A DNA stretch of 64,000 nucleotides, taken from Piezodorus guildinii (Eukaryota; Arthropoda; Insecta; Hemiptera; Pentatomidae). The translations under genes and the position numbers were made by a program. Below the pieces are notes generated by a model. It searched no databases. It saw only the letters and a list, made by a program, of their open reading frames with translations, and was not told the DNA's origin. This document shows, piece by piece, positions 33,376 through 45,119 of this stretch (positions are counted from its first letter, which is position 1; every line of letters begins with the position of its first letter). The stretch lies in contig CM041292.1 of assembly GCA_023052935.1 (NCBI GenBank), positions 34,206,386-34,270,385 of the forward strand, written 5' to 3'.

Positions 33376-34222
33376 ACTTTCACATACCTATCTATGGAAT
33401 ATATAGTAAGGGAAATTATTGCGATCTGGAAAATTTTCGAATTCCACTTCTCAACGGAAATACACTTTTTAGGGTCCCCTAAGTCAACATGACCAAGTCC
33501 CGCATATCTGTGTCCGTGTTCGTGTGTGTGTGCGCGTGACACGTCCATCGCTAAAACGATAAGTCCTATGAAACTGAAATTTCATATTTAGGACAACTAT
33601 ACGCCCGAGATGTTATAGCAACTTTTTTACCAAAATCTGCTAACCAGAAGAGCTATTATATACCATTTTGCCCTTATTTACGATTTTCCCAAAAACAGTT
33701 CTAACGATTTTTATTAAAATTGCTATATCGATGAAAAATCAGACGGGCTTTAAAATCACGTAGGTTTCATTCTGATTGAAATAGTCTGACGGGGCTTCAT
33801 GTCCGATATTTCAAAATTTCTATTACTAAAGTACCTTTAATTTTGTAGATTTTATGAAATTGACCTTATCATCTGATTAGCATTGCCAACAGAACAGAAG
33901 TTTTTTTTTTTTTTTTTAACTTAAGAACAGAAATATACATGTATAATATACCGTTGGAACGCTAATGATCTGACAAGAAATATTATCTTATACATAAGAA
34001 TGTAAAAGTTAACCGACAGTGATGAAAAGTCGATAAAACTAACTGATTTTCGTAGATAATAATATAACAGATTATTTACTAAAACACACGTTTCTATTAA
34101 ATCCAATGATAATAAGTCTTTTACAATTTATTTTCGTTTTTAAATTTGTTTGAATGTTCTTAAATTAATATAAATAACTCAGGTATGTGAAAGCCGTGTG
34201 TTGCGAGCACCAGATTTTTTTT
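33376..34222 (+). repeat. Family C repeat, copy 7
   Basis: Near full length: left 'ctttcacatacctatctatg', then 'aattattgcgatctggaaaa', 'aggacaactatacgcccgag', right end 'gtatgtgaaagccgtgtgtt' and 'gcgagcaccagatttttttt'. No conserved frame. Confidence 0.8.
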
Positions 34223-35331
34223 ATGTAAGTGATCGGCTACTTTTTTTTTGTAAAATGTAAAATTAAATTTTAGTTTTTAGTTCAGCAGCTGGCGAACTAA
34301 TATGCCTTTCCAAGAGGATATTTTATTTTAAATTAAATGTTAATTATATGATAAGTTGCATTCCTTAAAAAAGAACATAATGACTATTATGAGTACTCAG
34401 AATTCACTAAAACGTTAGCTTGAAACTAGTTTTAATAAACTTAAAAAAACGACCTTAAAAAAAAAATATCATCAAAATATATTTGGCGTTATTAATTTTT
34501 ATTGATAGTATATTTTTTAAGAAATATTTTAATGGATAATTAACTGACTATATCACGATTCTATGACTCTTTCCACGTGTTCTGGCAGCAAAGTAATTCG
34601 TATTAATGATAGACGTTTATAAAACAAACCTTATTATGAAGTAAAATAATCGTTTGTTGTTTTTCTCGTAAACAAAGTGTGAAAGGCCTGAAAAATATTA
34701 AAATCTGTACATTTCAAGTGATCATTAGGGATATCATCAAAGAAACTTTTATAACAGTTGCTTTTCATTCTATTTATTTTCTATAATTATTTTTAGAAGA
34801 TTAATAAAGCATTTAGTAACCTAACGATATTTTATTACGTTGAGGAAGGTTTAAGAAAGTTCGATTGAATACTGACCTGTTTCATTTGGTATTCCCAAGT
34901 GAAGAAAAAACCTTGACCACAAAGTAATCGACAGAAATACCCGATGCTGACAAAATGTCTCAAGTATTTTCCCCACTACTGACAAAACATTTCAAATATT
35001 TATCAACAGTTCGAAACGATACCTATCTAGCAAAATGCTGGACTTGAATATCTTGTTTTATTACTTTTGTCTTATATTACATCAGCTTTACATCAATCTG
35101 CCGACTAAGATTAATATATAAATAAGCTTTGATGTTCTAAATTGGTCTATTTTAATAAAACGACGATTAAAAAAGTATTTTAAAATCTTTTGTATAAAGA
35201 ATTTTAATCAAAATCTCAGGTAACATCTTGGTTAACCTCTAATTTTAAGTAAGGTATTATATTATAAGTGTATTACAACTTAATGAATAATAAAAATATC
35301 GAAAGTGTTGATGACGAAAATTTAATTAATT
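34223..35331. other. AT-rich intergenic stretch
   Basis: No gene or repeat that I can support. Confidence 0.45.
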
Positions 35332-35343
35332 AAGTTTATAAGT

Positions 35344-36220
35344 TACAGATATCCCAACCTATCCTAACACTTTCCTTTCTACCTATGCTGATGTCACCTG
35401 CGTGTTATCAGTTCATAAAGATTCATTTGTTGCTTCAAATACCCTTCAAGCCCACATCAAAGACCTAGAAGTATGGTGTCAGAACTGGAGAATAAAAATA
35501 AATTCCAACAAATCCCATTAAATAACCTTTACCCTTCGCCGTAAACCTTTGACTTCCTGCCCTAAAGTATCCTTTAATAACACTCAACTAGTTCCTGTTG
35601 AACAGATTCGATACCTAGGACTTCTTCTTGACAAACGCCTAACTTGGAATCCACATACACGACTAAAACGACAAGAAACTGCTCGCCGCTTTAGGCTACT
35701 TCAACACTTACTAGACAAACGATCAAACCTTCCTCTTAACTACAAAAGGCTCATCTACATGACTATTATAAGACCAATCTGGACTTACGGAGTAGAGCTT
35801 TGGGGCCCTACTAAACAATCAAATTCTTCCCGCATCCAATCCTTACAATCCGAAATCCTTCGCAAAATCCTCAAAGCTCCTTACTTTGTCACGAATAAAC
35901 TTATCCATAAAGACCTTAATGTTCCCTATGTTACTGATTTGGCCCGGACAAGGTATCAATCCTATCATGACAAACTCCATTCTCACTCTAACCCACTAGT
36001 TTCAATCCTTTCATCCTCTTCAATTCCGGATAATCCTCCGAGGCGCCTGAAAAGAAATGGCCCGGGACCTTCTAGTTTAAAATATTTTTAGAGTGCTGCC
36101 ACTGGGTAGTGTCTCTACATGTTTTTCATGACAGTTTTGTATATTACCATCACATTTACTAGATGTATTTTTATTTAATACAGTTGTAAATATCAATAAA
36201 TATGTTTAAAAAAAAAAAAA
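35344..36220 (+). mobile_element. 5'-truncated Jockey-clade LINE (subfamily B) with perfect target-site duplication
   Basis: 877 bp, starting just before RT motif C (a YADVT-type remnant of [FY]ADD) and ending 'cagttgtaaatatcaataaa' plus A-tail. A perfect 12-bp duplication, aagtttataagt, flanks it (35332-35343 and 36221-36232). The best preserved of the subfamily B fragments and the reference for the copies at 3664, 30524 and 42225. Confidence 0.93.
35549..36091 (+). pseudogene. LINE ORF2 C-terminal remnant
   Basis: 181 codons remain open: RYLGLLLDKRLTWNPHTRLK, RPIWTYGVELWGPTK, SEILRKILKAPYFV, IHKDLNVPYVTDLARTRYQ, ending PPRRLKRNGPGPSSLKYF. This is the thumb and C-terminal region after the RT palm. 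An in-frame stop lies just upstream (35519-35521), and the endonuclease and catalytic motifs are absent through 5' truncation, so it has no activity. Confidence 0.88.
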
Positions 36221-36877
36221 AAGTTTATAAGTATATATATAGTCTCTATAAATATACGTCAAGCAATTGCTCAATTTTGAACGGAAAAATAATCTGGTTT
36301 AATTAAATATTTATATTTACACAACTAATGATTTCAATGATTTAATGTTTTTATTTACCTTTTTTCCTGATGTATTTTATATAAATGTGTTTAATACGTA
36401 ATATAAAATTAATAACGCGTTATATACTTTTTGAATAAGCAAATAATCTTTTGGTTCTCAATTCTGAGCTATATGGAAATGATTTACCACAAGAAAAATA
36501 AATCAATTTCTTTATACCTTAGTGCCAGATTTACCAAAACACGTAAATTATATAATTATATGGTGTTTCCAACACGTGAAAAATTTCTTATGTGATATTT
36601 TTTTATCACAGAAAACAAATTTTATTGAAATAAAAAAATAAATAATAACCATTATTTAAGCTGAAGCCTTTAACTGTCTGTCGCATCAATTTGCGTTTTA
36701 TAATATTTTTGGGAGGTGGAGGAATTAAATTGTTATTATTTCTTTACGGCATATTTTATTAAAAATTACTTCTAAAATAATGAATTTATAGATGATTTCG
36801 ACAACTTTGAATTAAGAAGAAACCTTTTTACAATTTCCTCTAAAATGTCTCAAACAATTTTATTAAAAAAAAAAAAA

Positions 36878-37084
36878 GTGTGTGTAGTAAGTCTAGTACG
36901 AATACGAAACTGATTTATTTAATTAATATTTAAGACAACTATACGCCCGAGATATTACAACATTTTTTTTTTTTTTTTTATAAAAATCGGCAAACCAGGA
37001 GAGTTACTTAATACAATTAATTTCAAACATTTTTACGATTTTCTCTGAAATGGCTCGACAATTTTTATTTAAACTCGCTATATA

Positions 37085-37139
<55 letters not shown>

Positions 37140-37500
37140 TATGTAAAATTTAATGGTATTTAATATCATGTAGGTTTCATCGTGATTGAAATAGTCTGAC
37201 TTGGTTTATATTTTGAATGTTCCTCTTCTAAAGTACCTTTAACTAAATAGAATAAAAAATCAAAAAACAAACTGTTTCATCTTGTTATTGATAAAATATA
37301 CAATATGAAATAATTTTATAAACAACTGACGGAGAAATAGAAACAAAAATTAGTTCGGTATTTTTTTGAGTCATAAGAATAGTAATAAAGGTGTATAATA
37401 TAGTAAATAATTGAGAAAAAAAAAACATTATAGACAAAGATATAAAATGTAATAGAGAGTAGTGAAAGGTGGGTAAAACTAAATGATTGTTGTAGATATT
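36878..37500 (+). repeat. Family C repeat, copy 8, interrupted by (AT)n
   Basis: Begins at 'gtgtgtgtagtaagtctagt', contains 'aagacaactatacgcccgag' and 'atcatgtaggtttcatcgtg', and fades near 37500. An (AT)n tract at 37084-37135 has expanded inside it. Confidence 0.6.
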
Positions 37501-37580
37501 GATAAATTATTTAATCCGAAGCTCATGATTCACAGAAGGTCTATTGCTACAAAATCTATATATAATATTTTTTTTTTTCA

Positions 37581-37840
37581 GTGGCGCGACAGGGCGTGCA
37601 GGCCCCGGATCCTGGGAGATTACAGTCGCGTTTCTCGATGCAATTTATAGGATAGGATCATCAATCCCAACGCCTAATTTTGTGAGTGGCCACCATTTGA
37701 CTGACAGGTCTCACATACCCGTGGGAGAGGCTGTGAGTGAATCCCCATTCAACTATATCCTTATAAAAGCCCCGCCCGCACTGGGATTCGGACTCACAAC
37801 TTTAGCATGAGAGACTAGCGCGCACTCAGCCACGGGCTCT
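37581..37840 (-). mobile_element. tRNA-derived SINE, family 2, copy 2
   Basis: Same order and orientation as 10352-10638: 'gtggcgcgacagggcgtgca' at the low end and the tRNA-like head ('gcccgtggctgagtgcgcgc' in minus orientation) at the high end. A few bases of the A-box region are deleted relative to copy 1. Confidence 0.75.
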
Positions 37841-39059
37841 CCCTGTAGAAATATTAATGTATGTAAACCTTTGTATTCATGTTTTTACTTAATTACTTAA
37901 ACAATGCACTATTCATTTTATGTCTTAACTTATCATTATAATTACTGATAAATTAAATTAGCATATCAATGAAATTAATAATATAAATTAATTATTCAAA
38001 TGAAAAAAAAAACGAACTATAATTTAGTGTTGATATGATATTATATCCATGTTTATGTTTTTAAAGCAAAATGATATTTGAATGTTTTAGGTTTAGTCAC
38101 TTTTTAGATAAAAACCTCTTTCCTACACTTTATTGCCTGCTCTAAGAAGTAGTTGAGTAGTCACTATCGCAATGTATACAAGAGCTAACTGATAAAAAAA
38201 AGAAATGTAGGTCGATTAATATAGTTAGTCACCATACTTTACCTGCAGAAATAAACAAATAGACCCTAATTACATGCAGGAATATAAGTCTGAAGGATTT
38301 ATTTAAAAAACACTTCAGAAATATAATTTATATCAAAATAAGACATTTAATGATATAAACAAATAAATAAAAGACTCAAGTAAAAAAAAAAAAAAAAAAA
38401 AAGAAGCATTCCAAATATAAGTTAACCAAAAAACGTGATAGAACCATTCTGATTAAATATGAATAACAATTGAATAAGTTATATTGTCCACAATGCAATT
38501 CAAAAATTATGTTGGTTAAAAACAAAAGTAAAATTGGCTGGGTCATAAAAGGCTATTTTATGCCCCTCTATGGCATTAAACAAAACAAGAAAAAAAAAAT
38601 CAATTATCAACGTTTCAACTAAATACAAGACCATTTTTTTTTTTTTTTCATATTATAAATTCAGTTACAGTAACTTATTGGTTAAAATAAATTGTATATT
38701 ATCCAGTAACAGACTAAAAATAAATATAATAATTCAGATAAATTAATTTTTAAAAAAACATATATGGGGAATAAAAACATTTAATTTAAGATTAAAGGTG
38801 ATTTTTTTTTTTAATGTGGAAACATTTTGGATAAATTATTTCATTAATGATATTAATGAATCAAATAATTAAGTTGATTATTTATGTAATTAATGCTGTA
38901 AACAACATAATTTTTATAGTTTTTCTAAAGCGAAAGAATTATTATTATTTAGTATTATCATAATCAATATTAAATTAATGCAAACTATTTTGAAATACGT
39001 AAAACATAATTTTATACTCCCACATTTTAGTGTTGATTCAATATAATTGACTTTTGATG
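37841..39059. other. AT-rich intergenic stretch
   Basis: A-runs at 38381-38402 and T-runs near 38634-38650. No gene. A decayed GAAACGTTG on the minus strand near 38610 may be another hammerhead relic. Confidence 0.4.
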
Positions 39060-39550
39060 GTTTTAGTTTTTCTCAGAAGGAACAAAACCCGGAAAGCGTG
39101 CGGACACGAGCAATAAAGACTCAACATTATTCCTCACAGCTCCCGAACGCGACTGTCGGTCGAGTTGGCGGAATAAAAATATTGCCGTGACACACTTCCT
39201 CCTCAGAGTCCATTGTCTTGGCCAATAGAATGCCTGGAAGAAAGTTTGCCGAGAGCGGTGGCAATCAAACCCGATTGGATATGCAAGACCCCACCGCCTC
39301 CCTTCCGACCCTCATCATCGGGAAAGGTAGCCCGGAATGAAAGGGCAGTCTGCCATGAAAGTCTGAACCGCTTGCCGAAAATATTCACAACAGAAAGTGC
39401 CAATTTTCAGGTCTAAAGGCGAAGAGATTTCTTTTCAAACACTTCATGGATCAACTTTGAGGCTGAAGTGTATATATTTATTGTGCGTTCCGTCAAAGTA
39501 AAACCCAAACTTCGCACCCTCCAGTCGAAAGGTATACCTTTCCTCTTTCC
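39060..39550. other. GC-rich island, possible promoter or exon region
   Basis: The longest block of clearly raised G+C and CpG content outside transposons ('cgaacgcgactgtcggtcga', 'ccgagagcggtggcaatc'). It has a CCAAT word ('ttggccaatag', 39219-39229), an acceptor-like TTTTTCTCAG at 39066-39075 with 38 open codons after it (KEQNPESVRTRAIKTQHYSS ...), and about 66 open codons on both strands at 39203-39416. None of the products is recognisable. A promoter with 5' exon is possible. Confidence 0.3.
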
Positions 39551-39713
39551 TTCTCAGACGTTTTTGCAGGTTTCACTGACTGTTCTGTCGTGATCTATAC
39601 CATCTGTACCATCTGTTCTAATCAACTATACCATCATCAGAGCTATAAAAAATCAGAAATAGCGAATTTCTTGAAAAAACTTAGAAGTATTTAGTCATGA
39701 ATGACATGATCGA

Positions 39714-39717
<4 letters not shown>

Positions 39718-39745
<28 letters not shown>

Positions 39746-39746
39746 C
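39718..39746. repeat. (AT)n microsatellite
   Basis: About 14 AT repeats. Confidence 0.9.
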
Positions 39747-40579
39747 TACTTGGAGACCAAAGCAATATCGAAGGCAATAAACTGAAATGGGCATTAGATG
39801 GCTCATGAATAATACAAGAGAGGGATTATTTATTGAAGTTGTGTAAATGGCAATCAAAACACAAACGGTGGCAGTATTGGCCATTAATTGGGAATTAACA
39901 ACCCAATGGCCACTCTAAACTTAATTCCGAATAGCTATAAAGGTATACCACCACAAATTCTATTTCCAATCTCCTCTGGGGTTTCAAGGTATTAAGAATT
40001 ATCTCAAATTCTTATTGTTATATAAGAATTATTGTTTAATTAATTACGATGATAATTATATAATAGGATACTAAATGGCCACTATTGAAAAAAGCAGAGG
40101 ACTAGAGCTGAATAAGGGATTTAAATATTATTTTGGGTATAGAATCAATTTTTTTTTTTTTTTTTTTTTTAATTCTAGTGCACGCAACAAATAATTATCA
40201 TAAACCTCACTTCTTAAGATAATGTTTTAAGTAGACGTAAGTTTGAAAAATCTGTATTTTTTTTTACCAATTTAATTCTAAAATAGCAATAAGGGCTATA
40301 TTATTAAATCCAGAAATACACCATTGTGTTTGTTTATCTAGATGTAAACATAACGTTGAGTTTTTGTGTATCCGATTAATATAATAGTAGACAAAAATAA
40401 ATATGACAGGCCATATTTCAATTCTTTTATTATTTAATTTTACCATCATATACGCTTCAAATTATTCATAATATAATATCTTAACATCCTCTGTAATGTA
40501 TTTAAACTTTAGAAAATTGTGATTAGATTGTGTTTTAATAAAATATATTTTTCATTATAGCGTCTACAGTTTAAGTAGC

Positions 40580-40881
40580 GAACAGCGTGGCCTAGTGGAT
40601 AGAGCAGTAGTCTACTGCTCTCCAGGTTCCGGGCGCGAATCCAGGCTAAATTTATTTGTTCTGTTATTTCAGCCGTATCTCGAACCTAGGGGTATGGAGA
40701 CCCTCCTGGGACAGACCCAGCCTCTATAAAGTGGGTACCCAGAGATTAGGGAAGAACCTGGTGGCTGAGCGATATATCAGTTAAATTAACTCTTTGCTGA
40801 ACGTTGGTCATGAAACAGTACGAATCTCTTATAAGTATTGAACCAAAGACCCTTCATGGGTTGTAGATGTAGATTTTTTTT
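40580..40881 (+). mobile_element. tRNA-derived SINE, family 1, copy 2
   Basis: A box 'gtggcctagtggatagagca', B box 'gggcgcgaatccaggct' (one change from consensus), body 'tcctgggacagacccagcct', end 'gttgtagatgtagatttttt'. Aligns with 12594-12880 along its length. Confidence 0.8.
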
Positions 40882-40908
40882 TTTAATAATTTAAAAACAA
40901 TTAAATTT

Positions 40909-41004
40909 ATATGAGAGAAGTTGGTTCAGGGTGCAGTCAATAAATTAAGTTCATACTTAATTGTGTGTTCTATCGACAGCACCCTGAACCAACTTCTCTC
41001 ATAT
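40909..41004. repeat. Perfect 26-bp inverted repeat with 44-nt loop
   Basis: Arm 40909-40934 ('atatgagagaagttggttca' onward) and arm 40979-41004 are exact reverse complements. Pairing continues by three more bases after one mismatch. Transcribed, this would form a roughly 96-nt hairpin. It begins 28 bp after the SINE. No similar copy was seen elsewhere in the window. Confidence 0.9.
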
Positions 41005-41122
41005 TATACACACAGTCAACCATAGTCACTTCATAATTAAATTAATAATTAAATTTTCCTCACAAGCAATCTTTACACCTATGAAAACCAGTATCAAATA
41101 TAACTATATCTGAAAAACCAGT

Positions 41123-41302
41123 ATGCAATTTCATCCTGACTTTGAATGCCAATTGTTGGTTTTTACGTATAAAGCAAAATCCTTCCAATTTCCATTCGGA
41201 ACAATCCTTGAATTAGCAGAGGACAATACGCGCATACGAATCACTATTGTCGCAATCGCTGCAAGTTATCTAACACCTCGCAGCCTACTTATTTTTCAAT
41301 AA
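41123..41302 (+). CDS. Small ORF of unknown function (59 codons)
   Basis: ATG at 41123, stop TAA at 41300-41302. The frame starts MQFHPDFECQLLVFTYKAKS and includes GTILELAEDNTRIRITIVAI. It lies in a GC-richer island (41180-41460). No domain, no signal peptide typical of a known family and no splice context. Chance is a real alternative. Confidence 0.22.
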   Translation: MQFHPDFECQLLVFTYKAKSFQFPFGTILELAEDNTRIRITIVAIAASYLTPRSLLIFQ

Positions 41303-41904
41303 GTCACTCGCGACGGGAGAATACAGATGGATCATTACGGACACAATATAGCTGAGCGGGCTGCTAGCTCAAGATAAGCAATAATTAGGCAAACAGTGGC
41401 CGGCGTTCTCTAGCCCCATTAGCCCACTAACTACTCCTTTGTTTTACCCTATGTATTCACCTCGTTCTGTGAATAATCATGGAATGTATTTTTGCTAGTT
41501 ATTTTAAAATTATACCTTCTGATATTGGCCATTGAAAAAAAAAAAAAAAAAAAATCCGGTATACGCGTCACAGCTTACAGCTAACAGCTTACAGTTTACA
41601 GCTTCTTATAATAATTTTTAATTAAGTAAATTTAAAGAGTGTGGGCATGCATCCACTCCTTTTGGTTAGAGAGCCAACATCCAAGATTTTTTTCAGCCCT
41701 TGACAATACTGATAAATAAAATATCGCTAAGAGTTTGCCGGTTCCTACCAATCGATCTACCTATCGATCCTATAGATCTACCTCTGGATCTAACTTCCTA
41801 ATAATTTCAGAATGGATGGAGAAAACAATTAAACAGAGTATATACGAAAATTTTATGTTAATTACATGTAAGTTATATTCCAAATGGTGTTCAAAGAAAA
41901 AAAC

Positions 41905-42080
41905 GCTGCAAATTATTACACAATGGTTTATTATTTCCAAATGACTATATTAGGGTATTACTTTATATATAACTTTTTCTTATCATCACTGCTAATTTTA
42001 AAACGCTATATCTCTGTTCTAACCCAATTTCAATTATTCTAAAATAATAGACCAAAAGCATTTATGGTAGACTTCTTTAC
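41905..42080. repeat. Family D dispersed noncoding repeat, copy 3
   Basis: Shares 'acaatggtttattatttcca' with copy 1 and 'cactgctaatttt.aaacgc' with copy 4. Confidence 0.55.
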
Positions 42081-42224
42081 TATTTCCTTTCCTTTTCGAA
42101 TACAATTTCCTGATTCAAGACCTTACATCATCAATAATAACCGAGCAATCAGGGAATCACGTATCTTGTAAGTAGTGGCTTGACCATATACGACTTTTTT
42201 TTTATCTTTCTTCATCACGGTGTC

Positions 42225-42597
42225 TTGATCTCGAAAATCTTTCCGAATTTTTTCTCCTCAATGCTCCTTATTTTGTCACAAATAAACTCATCCATAAAGA
42301 CCTTAATGTTCCCTTTGTTGCTGACTTGACCCGAACCAGGTACCACCTTTCATGACAAACTCCATTCCCACTCTAACCCCTTAGTTTCAATCCATTCTTC
42401 CTCTACAATCCCTTGTAATCCTCCGAGGCGTCTGAAAAGAAGATGACCCCGAGACCTTCTTGTTTAACATAGTCTTTGGAGAGCTGCCAATGGATAGTAT
42501 CCCTACATATGAATCATGTCACCATATTATGTATCACATTTACTAAATGTATTTTATTATACAGTTGTAAATACCAATAAATATATTTTTTTTAAAA
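42225..42597 (+). mobile_element. 5'-truncated Jockey-clade LINE (subfamily B)
   Basis: Matches the last 370 bp of 35344-36220: 'ctccttattttgtcacaaat', 'ataaagaccttaatgttccc', 'ctccgaggcgtctgaaaaga', end 'cagttgtaaataccaataaa' and T/A tail. I could not identify a target duplication. Confidence 0.8.
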
Positions 42598-42870
42598 AAC
42601 TATCTTCAATGATTACCTAGTTTTGGTGGAATTATATCTATTATAATTTGTAACGAATATGTAGATCAACTTTTTTTCTGTTTATCGCGTTTTACTCCTT
42701 CTAAAACTCTATACTTAATTATTTTTCTCTCTATTCGAAAATACCTGAATTATGAGCGTAATTATGGATATAATTTCATTTTTTTCTTCTTTTTTTTTAT
42801 AAATTATTCGCGGGTATTTAGTTTAAAATAATAAACCAACACCCAGACTAAATGACTAATTATTTTGCCA

Positions 42871-42902
42871 ACGTTTCGACCCACGTTATAGGTCATCACC
42901 AG
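42871..42902 (-). ncRNA. Hammerhead-ribozyme-like core motif
   Basis: Minus strand: CTGGTGA, a perfect GACC/GGTC stem with a 9-nt loop, GAAAC, GTTGG. One substitution in CUGAUGA. Nearby 'gccacccggactatttcc' (about 42997) is shared, inverted, with the flank of the copy at 46730. Confidence 0.6.
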
Positions 42903-43404
42903 TGCTCCATTAGGAGAGGGATCTCAAAAGAAACAATAAATAGTTTAATCTATTTCATTGTTTTTCTTTCTTTGACTGCCACCCGGACTATTTCCATACT
43001 AAATCTTCTAAAGGCCAAACACTGACTCTATCTATTACATAAAAAATGTATTGTTAAACCGAAGTTTTTTGTTTTTCTTTCAAATTGAAGATCTAAAAGT
43101 TTTATATATAGGCAAAAGTCCTCCGAAACCGATGTTTTTGGCGATTTTGGTTAAAAAAAAAGCAACAACTAACCGAAATTTCATAAATATCATATATTTA
43201 GTGGTAAAATAAGTTTTTAGTGTTTTTAAATATTTCAATTTAATCCTCGATGTGTTCATAAAATCATGATTACTTGGTCAATAATCTAGATTCAATTTCT
43301 AATTATGAAGAGTATATTATATTTAAATACATTGTCTGAAACCATATTTTCTTTTTTAATATTAATTAAATATTTAAATATTATTTATTAATTTATCAAT
43401 AATT

Positions 43405-43640
43405 TTTTTATTTATTATTTATTGAGAAATATTACAATTTGTTAAATAATTAACAATAGTAATAGTGATGTAGTACACATTCATACAATATATACAGAAA
43501 ATAAAGATAAAGTCAAAAAATAAAAGCGAAAATAAATAAATTCAAATATATACAAGAAAATAAGAAAACAACAACAAACAAATCAAAACAACAACCTGCA
43601 GTAGAGATAAATACAAGTTGGGAAATAAATAAAAATCATA
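43405..43640 (-). mobile_element. Jockey-clade LINE 3'UTR fragment (subfamily A)
   Basis: In minus orientation it contains 'caggttgttgttttgatttg', 'tattttctgtatatattgta', 'tgaatgtgtactacatcact' and ends 'ttgtaatatttctcaataaa', parallel to the 3'UTR at 5680-5853 and those of the full copies. Confidence 0.65.
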
Positions 43641-43680
43641 CAAGCAAACTTAACTAATTCATCAATAATACGTTTCAACA

Positions 43681-43710
43681 ACGTTTCGAGGTGCATATGC
43701 CTCATGTAGA
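43681..43710 (-). ncRNA. Hammerhead-like motif, degenerate
   Basis: Minus strand: a GAGG/CCTC stem with an 8-nt loop, then GAAACGTTG. The CUGAUGA box has decayed (CTACAT). Inverted relative to the better copy at 43897. Confidence 0.4.
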
Positions 43711-43896
43711 CTAAGCCTACTCCATGCCTGATGTTCTTAATAGTGTAAATTTTTAAACAAGAAATAGATGAAATAGAAATGTATTTTTTTTTAGCCAGTT
43801 TAGTAACCAAATGAATATATTGACCATTGTTAACACAAAAATAAGGAGATTTTCATGAAATATGACCAATATTTAATGATATGGATATTTTTGAGT

Positions 43897-43928
43897 CTGA
43901 AGATGAGGCACATGGTCCTCGAAACGTT
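43897..43928 (+). ncRNA. Hammerhead-ribozyme-like core motif
   Basis: CTGAAGA (43897-43903), perfect stem GAGG (43905-43908)/CCTC (43917-43920) with an 8-nt loop, GAAAC (43921-43925), GTT. One change in CUGAUGA. Confidence 0.6.
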
Positions 43929-44039
43929 GTAAATGTATTATTGATTAATTAATAAATAATATTTAAAAAGAAGTGATGGTTCTGGAGAATTTATTTAAAT
44001 TAGTCAATAATGTTTAGAAGACACCCCTCCCCTTACCAC

Positions 44040-44410
44040 TCCTGCCTGTGCCAATCGCAATTATTATTTACTACGGTAGATAACAATAAACACTATCAGT
44101 ATCTTATAGTACAAGATTTGTTCCAACACTAGTTTATGACTGCTATTAAACTGCTGATAGTAGGATTTTTCTGCTTCAAGAGCTGCACGCGGATATTAAA
44201 TAGTTGGATGATAGCCCAAACTCCTGTCGGAACAGTGCTATGATGAACCGATACGCAGACAGAAGGCAGCCCCCATGATATCGAATGGTGTCCTAATAAC
44301 GCTATTTCAACAGAAGAGACCAGCTCTGTGTAATTTCCTCTGGCGGAGCCCACACAGGACCACACAATGATAGCTTCGGGCCTCGTCTTTAATCTCTCCC
44401 TTTTCATTTA
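44040..44410. other. GC-richer unique island with a 92-codon minus-strand frame
   Basis: The minus-strand frame 44129-44407 starts MKRERLKTRPEAIIVWSCVG and shows a hydrophobic centre (VEIALLGHHSISWGLPSVCV), but no recognisable domain or splice context. It may be a small gene, an exon or chance. Confidence 0.2.
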
Positions 44411-44534
44411 GGCAATTAAAGTTAAAAGGGTTTATTAATAGCATTTTCCTGATTACTAGTTAGATAATTCCATAATACAATATAATTTACAAAAATATAA
44501 AATTATGAGGATGTGATAAAATATGTTTTAAGAA

Positions 44535-44600
44535 TTGTAGTGCGCACAACACACGACTTTGTTGTTAAAACCAATTTGAAATCTTTTAAAAAAGGTTAAA
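44535..44600 (-). repeat. Family C repeat, end fragment
   Basis: 'gtagtgcgcacaacacacga' and 'ctttgttgttaaaaccaatt' match the right end of family C in minus orientation; similarity then stops. Confidence 0.5.
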
Positions 44601-44769
44601 GTTTAAAAAAATGCTTTTTGTTTTTTTTAAAATAGAAAGGTTCTACATTGATCTATATAAGACTGTTTTATAACAACAAAGAATAATATTATCTTAAAAT
44701 ATAGTAATAACAATACCTGTTTGGAAAAACATATTTAAAAACCTAATTTCATATAGTTGTTTACATAAT

Positions 44770-45030
44770 TTGTTTTTAATTCTTTAAAACTGTATATAGT
44801 TGTGATTGTTTCAGAGATGTTTATTTATTTGCTAACATTGTATTTATCTCAATTACAGGTTGTTGTTTTTTTTCTATTAATTATTATTTTTGTGTATATA
44901 TATGTAAATAATTATTTTAATTATTTGTTTGGGTAAAAACATATTTATGAACCTATGTTTAAAGAGTTTGTGTTGTAAGGGTTATTTACTTGTAATTTAA
45001 TTATTCTTTGTGATATAATAAAATATGTTA
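44770..45030 (+). mobile_element. Jockey-clade LINE 3'UTR fragment (subfamily A)
   Basis: 'tatatagttgtgattgtttc', 'tctcaattacaggttgttgt' and 'gatataataaaatatgttaa' line up in order with 5616-5853. Confidence 0.6.
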
Positions 45031-45119
45031 AAACCAACTTACAAATTAAATTACAACATATAACTTATAGGATGGAGTCAAAATTATATGTCCATATAGT
45101 CAAAAGAGATTCCGACGAA

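Noticed and set aside
38600..38640. Hammerhead relic around GAAACGTTG on the minus strand
   Set aside because: No CUGAUGA-like box and no convincing stem II.
44129..44407. 92-codon minus-strand ORF as a gene
   Set aside because: No recognisable domain, no splice or promoter context; retained only as an unassigned island.
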